The position numbers and the translations under genes are program-made. The notes below the pieces were generated by a model that searched no databases, was not told the DNA's origin, and saw only the letters and a list, made by a program, of their open reading frames with translations. A DNA stretch of 64,000 nt, taken from positions 2,232,001 through 2,296,000 of the forward strand of contig NW_027475142.1 of NCBI RefSeq assembly GCF_051020985.1, written 5' to 3'. Below are positions 53,330 through 63,951 of the stretch, piece after piece. Numbering within the stretch: position 1 is the first letter of the stretch; every line of letters starts with the position of its first letter. The DNA comes from Nomia melanderi (Eukaryota; Arthropoda; Insecta; Hymenoptera; Halictidae).

Positions 53330-53829
53330 CAGATATGTATTGGATTTTTCTTTGACCCTGAGTGTCCGACTCCATGAGACGGTGGTTTTGTCGGCCCCTG
53401 GTGGTCCGAGGTCGTTCCCGCTACACAGATTCATGCGCTAGGGCCTCCTGCAGACAATGCACTTAGGTTTATTGCTCTATCTCTAACAGCACCCGAGATA
53501 TCACCAGATATGTATTGGATATTTCCCTGGTGGTCCGAGGTCGTTCCCGCTGCACAGATTCATGCGCCAGGGCCTCCTGCAGACAATGCACTTAGGTTTA
53601 TTGCGCTATCTCTAATAGCACCCGAGATATCACCAGATATGTATTGGATTTTTCTTTGACCCTGAGTGTCCGACTCCATGAGACGGTGGTTTTGTCGGCC
53701 CCTGGTGGTCCGAGGTCGTTCCCGCTGCACAGATTCATGCGCTAGGGCCTCCTGCAGACAATGCACTTAGGTTTATTGCTCTATCTCTAACAGCACCCGA
53801 GATATCACCAGATGCGTATTGGATATTTC
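53330..53829 (+). repeat. 304-bp duplication spanning the truncated monomer
   Basis: About 53,330-53,525 recurs at 53,634-53,829. The shift of 304 bp equals one full monomer (175) plus the truncated one (129). Shared markers are TTTTTCTTTGACCC, GGTTTTGTCGG and CACTTAGGTTTATTGCTC. The same unit type occurs again at about 55,385. Confidence 0.8.
53488..53616 (+). repeat. Truncated 129-bp monomer
   Basis: This is the only monomer with a large internal deletion. The 46 bp between TTTCCCTG and GTGGTCCGAGG are missing. The 5-base joint CCCTG at 53,525-53,529 occurs at both ends of the missing segment in intact monomers, so this is a microhomology-type deletion. It shifts the array phase for everything downstream. 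Confidence 0.93.
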
Positions 53830-55139
53830 CCTGACCCTGACAGTGCGGCCCCATGTTTCGATGGTTTTCTCGGTCCCTCGTGCTCCGAGGTCGTTCCCGC
53901 TGGACGGATTCATGCGCCAGGGACTCCTACAGACAATGCACTTTGATTTATTGCGCTATCTGTAATAGCACCCGAGATATCACCAGATATATATTGGATT
54001 TTTCCCTGACCCTGAGTGTCCGACCCCATGTGTCGATGGTTTTCTCGGTCCCTCGTGGTCCGATGTCGATCCCGCTGCACAGATTCATGCGCCAGGACCC
54101 CCTGCTGATGATTCACTTTGGGTTAGTGCGCTATCTGTAATAGCACCCCAGATATCACCAGATATATATTGGATTTTCCCCTGACCCTGAGTGTCCGGCC
54201 CCATGAGACGGTGGTTTTCTCGGCCCCTGGTGGTCCGAGATTGTTACCGCTGCACAGCTTCATGCGCCAGGGCCTCCTGAAGATAATTCACTTTGATTTA
54301 TTGCGCTATCTCTAATAGCACCCGAGATATCACCAGATATATATTGGATTTTTCCATGACCCTGAGTGTCCGGCCCCATGAGACGGTAGTTTCCTCGGCC
54401 CCTGGTGGTCCGACGTCGTTCCCGCTGCACAGATTCATGCGCCAGGGCCTCCTACAGACAATGCACTTTGATTTATTGCGCTATCTGTAATAGCACCCGA
54501 GATATCACCAGATATATATTGGATTTTTCCCTGACCCTGAGTGTCCGACCCCATGTGTCGATGGTTTTCTCGGTCCCTCGTGGTCCGATGTCGATCCCGC
54601 TGCACAGATTCATGCGCCAGGACCCCCTGCAGATGATTCACTTTGGGTTAGTGCGCTATCTGTAATAGCACCCCAGATATCACCACATATATATTGGATT
54701 TTCCCCTGACCCTGAGTGTCCGGCCCCATCAGACGGTGGTTTTCTCGGCCCCTGGTGGTCCGAGGTCGTTCCCGATGCACAGATTCATGCGCCAGGGCCT
54801 CCTACAGGCAATGCACTTTGGTTTATTGCGCTATCTCTAATAGTACCCGAGATATCACCAGATGTATGCTGGATTTTTACATGACCTTGGGCGACGGATT
54901 CCGAATATCTGTAATTTTCTCGGCCCCTGGTGGTCCGAGGTCGTTCCCGCTGCACAGATTCATGCGCCAGGGCCTCCTACAGACAATGCACTTTGATTTA
55001 TTGCGCTATCTGTAATAGCACCCGAGATATCACCAGATATATATTGAATTTTTCCCCGACCGTGAGTGTCCGGCCCCATGTGTCGGTGGTTTTCTCGGCC
55101 CCCGGTGGTCCGAGGTCGATCCCGCTGCACAGATTCATT
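53743..55139 (+). repeat. Domain H, distal duplicate (about 1.4 kb)
   Basis: This matches 48,716-50,112 at a constant offset of 5,027 bp. That equals 29 monomers minus 48 bp, which the 46-bp deletion and small indels between the copies explain. One visible difference is GATGCGTATTGG near 53,813 against GATATGTATTGG. Confidence 0.85.
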
Positions 55140-55829
55140 CGCCAGTGCCTCCTACAGACAATGCACTTTGATTTATTGCGTTATCTGTAATAGCACCCGA
55201 GATATCACCAGATATATATTGGATTCTTCCCTGTCCCTGAGTGTCCGACTCCATGAGACGCTGGTTTTGTCGGCCCCTGGTGGTCCGAGGTCGTTCCCGC
55301 TGCACAGATTCATGCGCCAGGGCCTCCTGCAGACAATGCACTTAGGTTTATTGCGCTATCTCTAATAGCACCCGAGATATCACCAGATATGTATTGGAAT
55401 TTTCTTTGACCCTGAGTGTCCGACTCCATGAGACGGTGGTTTTGTCGGCCCCTGGTGGTCCGAGGTCGTTCCCGCTGCACAGATTCATGCGCTAGGGCCT
55501 CCTGCAGACAATGCACTTAGGTTTATTGCTCTATCTCTAACAGCACCCGAGATATCACCAGATATGTATTGGATATTTCCCTGACCCTGACAGTGCGGCC
55601 TCATGAGGCGGTTATTTTATCGGCCCCTGGTGGTCCGAGGTCGTTCCCGCTGGACGGATTCATGCGCCAGGGACTCCTACAGACAACGCACTTTGATTTA
55701 TTGCGCTATCTGTAATAGCACCCGAGATATCACCAGATATATATTGGATTTTCCCCTGACCCTGAGTGTCCGGCCCCATGAGACGGTGGTTTTCTCGGCC
55801 CCTGGTGGTCCGAGGTCGTTCCCGATGCA

Positions 55830-56880
55830 CAGATTCATGCGCCAGGGCCTCCTACAGACAATGCACTTTGAGTTATTGCGCTATCTGTAATAGCACCCGA
55901 GATATCACCAGATATATATTGGATTTTCCCCAGACCCTGAGTGTCCGGCCCCATGAGACGGTGGTTTTCTCGGCCCCTGGTGGTCCGAGGTCGTTCCCAC
56001 TGCACAGATTCATGCGCCAGGGCCTCCTGTAGATAATTCACTTTGGTTTACTGCCCTATCTCTAATAGCACCCGAGATATCACCGGATATATATTGGATT
56101 TTCCCCTGACCCTGAGTGTACGGCCCCATGAGACGGTGGTTTTCTCGGCCCCTGGAGGTCCTAGGTCATTCCCGCTGCACAGATTCATGCGCCAGGGCCT
56201 CCTGCAGACAATGCACTTTGATTTATTGCGCTATCTCTAATAGCACCCGAGATATCACCAGATATATATTGGATTTTTCCCTGACCCTGACAGTCCGGCC
56301 CCATGAGACGGTAGTTTCCTCGGCCCCTGGTGGTCCGAGGTCGATCCCGCTGCACAGATTCATGCGCCAGGGCCTCCTACAGACAATGCACTTTGAGTTA
56401 TTGCGCTATCTGTAATAGCACCCGAGATATCACCAGATATATATTGGATTTTCCCCAGACCCTGAGTGTCCGGCCCCATGAGACGGTGGTTTTCTCGGCC
56501 CCTGGTGGTCCGAGGTCGTTCCCGCTGCACACATTCATGCGCCAGGGCCTCCTGTAGATAATTCACTTTGGTTTACTGCCCTATTTCTAATAGCACCCGA
56601 GATATCACCGGAAGTATATTGGATTTTCCCCTGACCCTGAGTGTACGGCCCCATGATACGGTGGTTTCCTCGGCCCCTGGAGGTCCGAGGTCGTTCCCGC
56701 TGCACAGATTCATGCACTAGGGCCTCCTGCAGACAATGCACTTTGATTTATTGCGCTATCTGCAATAGCCCCCGAGATATCACCAGATATATATTGGATT
56801 TTCCCCTGACTCTGAGTGACCGACTCCATGAGACGGTGGTTTTCTCGGCCCCTGGTGGTCCGAGGTCGTTCCCGCTGCAC
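55830..56880 (+). repeat. 3-monomer tandem duplication in domain I (525 bp)
   Basis: About 55,830-56,130 recurs at about 56,355-56,655. Markers are CTTTGAGTTATTGCGC, TTCCCCAGACCCTGAG, CTGTAGATAATTC and GAGTGTACGGCC. Confidence 0.7.
56508..56849 (+). repeat. Two-monomer block duplicated 2,098 bp away (first copy)
   Basis: This matches 58,606-58,947. Rare markers are CACCGGAAGTATATTGG, CATGATACGGTGGTTTCC and TCATGCACTAGGG. Confidence 0.78.
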
Positions 56881-57530
56881 AGATTCATGCGCCAGGGCCT
56901 CCTACAGACAATGCACTTTGATTTATTGCGCTATCTGTAATAGCACCCGAGATATCACCAGATATATATTGGATTTTTCCCTGACCCTGAGTGTCCGGCC
57001 CCATGAGACGGTAGTATTCTCGGCCCCTGGAGGTCCGAGGTCGTTCCCGCTGCACAGATTCATGCACTAGGGCCTCCTACAGACAATGCACTTTGGTTTA
57101 TTGCGCTATCTCTAATAGCACCCGAGATATCACCAGATATATATTGGATTTTTCCCTGACCCTGAGTGTCCGACCCCATGAGACGGTGGTTTTCTCGGCC
57201 CCTGGTGGTCCGAGGTCGTTCCAGCTGCACAGATTCATGCGCCAGTGCCTCCTGCAGACAATGCACTCTGATTTATTGCGCTATCTGTAATAGCACCCGA
57301 GATATCACCAGATATATATTGGATTTTTCCCTGAACCTGAGTGTCCGGCCCCATGAGACGGTAGTTTTCGCGGCCCCTGGTGGTCCGAGATCGTTACCGC
57401 TGCACAGCTTCATGCGCCAGGGCCTCCTGCAGATAATACACTTTGATTTATTGCGCTATCTCTAATAGCACCCAAGATATCACCAGATATATATTGGATT
57501 TTCCCCTGACCCTGACAGTCCGGCCCCATG

Positions 57531-58355
57531 AGACGGTGATTTTATCGGTCCCTGGTGGTCCGAGGTCGTCCCCGATGCACAGATTCATGCGCCAGGGCCT
57601 CCTATAGACAATGCACTTTGGTTTATTGCGCTATCTCTAATAGTACCCGAGATATCACCTGATGTATGCTGGATTTTTACATGACCTTGGGCGACGGATT
57701 CCGAATATCTGTAATTTTCACGGCCCATGGTGGTCCGAGGTCGTTCCTGCTGCACAGATTCATTCGCCAGTGCCTCCTACAGACAATGCACTTTGATTTG
57801 TTGCGTTATCTGTAATAGCCCCGAGATATCACCAGATATATATTGGATTTTTCCCTGACCCTGACAGCCCGGCCCCATGAGACGGTGATTTTCTCGGCCC
57901 CTGGTGGTCCGAGGTCAATCCCGCTACACAGATTCATGCGCCAGGGTCCCCTACAGACAATGCACATTGGTTTATTGCGCTATCTCTAATAGCACCCGAG
58001 ATATCACCAGATATGTATTGGACTTTTCCCTGACCCTGACAGTCCGGCCCCATGAGACGGTGATTTTATCGGCCCCTGGTGGTCCGAGGTCGTCCCCGAT
58101 GCACAGATTCATGCGCCAGGGCCTCCTACAGACAATGCACTTTGGTTTATTGCGCTATCTCTAATAGTACCCGAGATATCACCAGATGTATGCTGGATTT
58201 TTACATGACCTTGGGCGACGGATTCCGAATATCTGTAATTTTCTGGGCCCCTGGTGGTCCGAGGTCATTCCTGCTGCACAGATTCATTCGCCAGTGCCTC
58301 CTACAGACAATGCACTTTGATTTATTGCGTTATCTGTAATAGCACCCGAGATATC
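57531..58355 (+). repeat. Tandem recurrence with 525-bp period
   Basis: About 57,531-57,830 recurs at 58,056-58,355. Each copy has a GTCCCCGATGCACAG unit, then a TAATAGTACCC cassette unit (GGGCGACGG), then a GTTATCTGTAATAG unit. Confidence 0.72.
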
Positions 58356-58605
58356 ACAGGATATATATTGGATTTTTCCCTGACCCTGAGTGTCCGACTC
58401 CATGAGACGGTGGTTTTGTCGGCCCTGGTGGTCCGAGGTCGTTCCCGCTGCACAGATTCATGCGCCACGGCCTCCTGCAGACAATGCACTTTGATTTATT
58501 GCGCTATCTCTAATAGCACCCGAGATATCACCAGATATATATTGGATTCTTCGCTGACCCTGACAGTGCGACCCCATGGGACGGTGGTTGTCTCGGCCCC
58601 TGGGG

Positions 58606-58947
58606 GTCCGAGGTCGTTCCCGCTGCACACATTCATGCGCCAGGGCCTCCTGTAGATAATTCACTTTGGTTTACTGCCCTATTTCTAATAGCACCCGAGA
58701 TATCACCGGAAGTATATTGGATTTTCCCCTGACCCTGAGTGTACGGCCCCATGATACGGTGGTTTCCTCGGCCCCTGGAGGTCCGAGGTCGTTCCCGCTG
58801 CACAGGTTCATGCACTAGGGCCTCCTGCAGACAATGCACTTTGATTTATTGCGCTATCTGCAATAGCCCCCGAGATATCACCAGATATATATTGGATTTT
58901 CCCCTGACTCTGAGTGACCGACTCCATGAGACGGTGGTTTTCTCGGC
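58606..58947 (+). repeat. Two-monomer block duplicated 2,098 bp away (second copy)
   Basis: Second copy of 56,508-56,849. It differs at CACAGGTTCATGCAC near 58,802. It ends where CCCTG(G/C)TGGTCC differs. Confidence 0.78.
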
Positions 58948-59039
58948 CCCTGCTGGTCCGAGGTCGTTCCCGCTGCACTGATTCATGCGCGAGGGCCTCC
59001 TGCAGACAATGCACTTCGATTTATTGCGCTACCTCTAAT

Positions 59040-59214
59040 AGCACCCGAGATATCACCAGATATATATTGGATTTTTCCCTGACCCTGAGTGTCCGACCCC
59101 ATGAGACGGTAGTTTTCTCGGCCCCTGGTGGTCCGAGGTCGTTCCCGCTGCACAGATTCATGCGCCAGGGCCTCCTGCAGACAATGCACTTTGATTTATT
59201 GCGCTATCTCTAAT
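59040..59214 (+). repeat. Exemplar monomer close to the consensus
   Basis: This 175-bp unit differs from my by-eye consensus at only a few diagnostic sites. In order it contains the conserved AGCACCCGAG start and EcoRV core; an ATATATATT tract; a T5 tract; the variable CTGAGTGTCCGACCCC segment (CTGACAGTCCGGCCCC in many others); ATGAGACGG; a dyad with arms CTCGG and CCGAG (positions 78-98); CGTTCCCGCTGCACAGATTC; GCGCCAGGGCCTCCTGCAG; and an AT-rich tail ending CTAAT. The sites that separate subfamilies lie mainly at positions 45-75, 84-92, 101-106 and 124-145. Confidence 0.9.
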
Positions 59215-60810
59215 AGCACCCGAGATATCACCAGTTATATATTGGATTTTTCCCTGACCCTGAGTGTCCGACTCCATGAGACGGTTGTTTTGTCGGCCGC
59301 TGGTGGTCCGAGGTCGTTCCCGCTGCACAGATTCATGCGCTAGGGCCTCCTGCAGACAATGCACTTAGGTTTATTGCGCTATCTGTAATAGCACCCGAGA
59401 TACCACCAGATATATATTGGATTTTCCCCTGACCCTGAGTGTCCGGCCCCATGAGACGGTGGTTTTCTCGGCCCCTGGTGGTCCGAGGTCGTTCCCGCTG
59501 CACAGATTCATGCGCCACGGCCTCCTGCAGACAATGCACTTTGATTTATTGCGCTATCTCTAATAGCACCCGAGATATCACCAGATATATATTGGATTTT
59601 CCCCTGACCCTGAGTGTACGGCCCCATGAGACGGTGGTTTCCTCGGCCCCTGGTGGTCCGAGGTCGTTCCCGCTGCACAGATTCATGCGCTAGGGCCTCC
59701 TGCAGACAATGCACTTTGATTTATTGCGCTATCTCTAATAGCACCCGACATATCACCAGATATATGCTTGATTTTTCCCTGACCCTGACAGTCCCACCCC
59801 ATGAGACGGTGGTTTTCTCGCCCCTGGTGGTCCGAGGTCGTTCCCGCTGCACAGATTCATGCGCCAGGGCCCCCTGCAGATAATTCACTTTGATTTATTG
59901 CGCTATCCCCAATAGCACCCGAGATATCACCAGATAAATATTGGATTTTTCCCTGACCCTGACAGTCCGGCCCCATGTGACGGTGATTTTCTCGGCCCCT
60001 CGTGGTCCGAGGTCGATCGCGCTGCACAGATTCATGCGCTAGGGCCTCCTGCAGACAATGCACTTCGATTTATTGGACTATCTGTAATAGCACCCGAGAT
60101 ATCACCAGATATATATTGGATTTTTCCCTGAGCCTGACAATCAGGCCCCATGAGACGGTGATTTTCTCGGCCCCTGGTGGTCCGTGGTCGTTCCCGCTGC
60201 ACAGATTCATGCGCCAGGGCCTGCTGCAGACAATTGCACTTTGGTTTATATCGCTATCTCTAATAGCACCCGAGATATCACCAGATATATATTGGATTTT
60301 TCCCTGACCCTGAGGGTCCGACCCCGTGGGACGGTTGTTTTCTCGGCCCCTGGTGGTCCGAGGTCGTTCCCGCTGCACAGATTCATGGGCCAGGGCCTCC
60401 TGCAGACAATGCACTTTGATTTATTGCGCTATCTATAATAGCACCCGAGATATCGCCAGATATATATTGGATTGTTCCCTGACCCTGTGTGTCCGGCCCC
60501 ATGAGACGGTGATTTTCTCGGCCCCTGGTGGTCCGAGGTCGTTCCCGCTGCACAGATTCATGCGCCAGGGCCTGCTATAGACAATTGCACTTTGGTTTAT
60601 TGCGCTATCTCTAATAGCACCCGAGATATCACCAGATATATATTGCATTTTTCCCTGACCCTGACAGTCCGGCCCCATGAGACAGCGATTTTCTCGGCCC
60701 CTGGTGGTCCGAGGTCGATCCCATTGCACAGATTCATGCGCCAGGGCCTCCTACAGACAATGCACTTCGTTTTATTGCGCTATCTGTAATAGCACCCGAG
60801 ATATCACCAC

Positions 60811-60826
60811 ATATATATATATATAT
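60811..60826 (+). repeat. (AT)8 tract inside a monomer, J copy
   Basis: Same tract and flanks as at 22,527, exactly 38,284 bp downstream, with the same number of AT units. Confidence 0.9.
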
Positions 60827-63615
60827 GATTTTCCACTGACATTGAGTGCCCGGCCCCATGAGACCGTTGTTTTCTCGGCCCCTGGTGGTCCGAGGTCGTT
60901 CCGGCTGCTCAAATTCATGCGTCAGGGCCTCCTACAGACAAAGCACTTTGATTTATTGCGCTATCTGTAATAGCACCCGAGATATCACCAGATATATATT
61001 GGATTTTTCCCTGACCCTGACGGTCCGGCCCCATGTGTCGATGGTTTTCTCGGTCCCTCGTTGTCCGAGGTAGATCCCGCTGAACAAATTCATGTGCCAG
61101 GGCCTCCTGCAGACAATGCACTTTGGTTTATTTCGCTATCTCTAATAGCACCCGAGATATCACCAGATATATATTGGATTTTTCCTTGACCCTGACAGTC
61201 CGGCCCCATGTGTCGATGGATTTCTCGGTCCCTCGTGGTCCGAGGTCGATCCCGCTGCACAGATTCATGCGTCAGGGCCTCCTACAGGCAATGCTCTTTG
61301 ATTTATTGCGCTATCTGTAATAGCACCCGAGATATCACCAGATATATATTGGATTTTTCACTGACCCTGACGGTCCGGCCCCATGTGTCGATGGTTTTCT
61401 CGGCCCCTCGTGGTCCGAGGTCGATCCCGCTGCACAGATTCATGCGTCAGGGCCTCCTACAGACAATGCACTTTGATTTATATCGCTATCTCTAATAGCA
61501 CCCGAGATATCACCAGATATATATTGGATTTTTTCCTGACCCTGAGTGTCCGGCCCCATGAGACGGTCGTTTTCTCGGCCCCTGGTGGTCCGAGGTCGCT
61601 CCCGCTGCACAGATTCATGCGCTAGGGCCTCCTACAGACAAGGCACTTTGATTTATTGCGCTATCTGTAATAGCACCCGAGATATCACCAGGATATATAT
61701 TGGATTTTTCCCTGACCCTGAGTGTCCGACTCCATGAGACGATGGTTTTCTCGGCCCATGGTGGTCCGAGGTCGTTCCCGCTGCACACATTCATGCGCCT
61801 GGGCCTCCTGCAGACAATGCACTTTGATTTATTGAGCTATCTCTAATAACACCCGAGATATCAACAGATACATATTGGATTTTTCCCTGACCCTGACAGT
61901 CCGGCCCCATGTGTCGATGGTTTTCTCGGTCCCTCGTGGTCCGCGGTCGATCCCACTGCACATATTCATGCGCCCGGGCCTCCTACAGACAATGCACTTT
62001 GATTTATTGCGCTATCTGTAATAGCACCCGAGATATCATTAGATATATATTGGATTTTTACCTGACCCTGAGTGTCCGGCCCCATGAGACGGTGGTTTTC
62101 TCGGCCCCTGGTGGTCCGAGATCGATCCCGCTGACAGATTCATGCGCCAGGGGCTCCTACAGACAATGCACTTTGATTTATTGCGCTATCTGTAATAGCA
62201 CCCGAGATATCACCAGGATATATATTGGATTTTTCCCTGACCCTGTGTGTCCGGCCCCATGAGACGGTGGTTTTCTCGGCCCCTGGTGGTCCGAGATCGA
62301 TCCCGCTGACAGATTCATGCGCCAGGGCCTCCTACAGACAATGCACTTTGATTTATTGCGCTGTCCTTAATAGCACCCGAGATATCACCAGATATATATT
62401 GGATTCTTCACTGACCCAGACAGTCCGGCCCCATGTGTCGGTGGTTTTCTCGGCCCATGGTGGTCCGAGGTCGTTCCCGCTGCACAGTTTCATGCGCCAG
62501 GGCCTCCTGCAGACAATGCACTTTTGTTTATTGCGCTATCTCTAATAGCACCCGAGATATCACCATATATATATTGGATTTTTTCCTGACCCTGAGTGTC
62601 CGGCCCCATGAGACGGTCGTTTTCTCGGCCCCTGGTGGTCCGAGGTCGTTCCCGCTGCACAGATTCATGCGCTAGGGCCTCCTACAGACAAGGCACTTTG
62701 ATTTATTGCGCTATCTGTAATAGCACCCGAGATATCACCAGGATATATGTTGGATTTTTCCCTGACCCTGAGTGTCCGACTCCATGAGACGATGGTTTTC
62801 TCGGCCCATGGTGGTCCGAGGTCGTTCCCGCTGCACAGATTCATGCGCCTGGGCCTCCTGCAGACAATGCACTTTGGTTTATTGAGCTATCTCTAATAAC
62901 ACCCGAGATATCAACAGATACATATTGGATTTTTCCCTGACCCTGACAGTCCGGCCCCATGTGTCGATGGTTTTCTCGGTCCCTCGTGGTCCGAGGTCGA
63001 TCCCACTGCACATATTCATGCGCCCGGGCCTCCTACAGACAATGCACTTTGATTTATTGCGCTGTCCTTAATAGCACCCGAGATATCACCAGATATATAT
63101 TGGATTTTTCCCTGACCCTGACAGTCCGGCACCATGTGTCGATGGTTTTCTCGGTCCCTCGTGGTCCGAGGTCGATCCCGCCGAACAGATTCATGCGCCA
63201 GGGCTTCCTGCAGACAATTCACATTGGTTTATTGCGCTATCTGTAATAGCACCCGAGATATCACCAGATATAATGGATTTTTACATGACCTTGGGTGACG
63301 GATTCCGAATATCTGTTATTTTCTCGGCGCCTGGTGGTCCGAGGTCGTTCCTGCTGCACAGATTCATTCGTCAGTGCCTCCTACAGACAATGCACTTTGA
63401 TTTATCGCGCTATCTCTAATAGCACCCGAGATATCACCAGATATATATTGCATTTTTCCCTGACCCTGACAGTCCGGCCCCATGAGACAGCGATTTTCTC
63501 GGCCCCTGGTGGTCCGAGGTCGATCCCATTGCACAGATTCATGCGCCAGGGCCTCCTACAGACAATGCACTTCGTTTTATTGCGCTATCTGTAATAGCAC
63601 CCGAGATATCACCAC

Positions 63616-63631
63616 ATATATATATATATAT
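63616..63631 (+). repeat. (AT)8 tract inside a monomer, second J copy
   Basis: Same tract and flanks as at 25,332, exactly 38,284 bp downstream. Confidence 0.9.
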
Positions 63632-63951
63632 GATTTTCCACTGACATTGAGTGCCCGGCCCCATGAGACCGTTGTTTTCTCGGCCCCTGGTGGTCCGAGG
63701 TCGTTCCGGCTGCTCAAATTCATGCGTCAGGGCCTCCTACAGACAAAGCACTTTGATTTATTGCGCTATCTGTAATAGCACCCGAGATATCACCAGATAT
63801 ATATTGGATTTTTCCCTGACCCTGACGGTCCGGCCCCATGTGTCGATGGTTTTCTCGGTCCCTCGTTGTCCGAGGTAGATCCCGCTGCACAGATTCATGC
63901 GTCAGGGCCTCCTACAGGCAATGCTCTTTGATTTATTGCGCTATCTGTAAT

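Larger units (their letters stand above)
55140..60601 (+). repeat. Domain I, mosaic of satellite units
   Basis: There is no single long period. The left end (to about 55,400) matches 53,086-53,350 at 2,054 bp. Small indels include TAATAGCCCCGAG (about 57,813), CACAGGATAT (about 58,355), CTCGCCCCTGG (about 59,817) and ACAATTGCAC twice (about 60,230 and 60,580). Confidence 0.75.

Noticed and set aside
53..63222. A recurrent 68-residue minus-strand open frame and 65-99-residue plus-strand frames in nearly every monomer
   Set aside because: They arise from the 175-bp repeat itself. 175 is not a multiple of 3, so each copy shifts frame. Ends are set by the fixed TAATAG and GCGCTAGGG stops. The same DNA is open on both strands in several frames, with no independent start signals.
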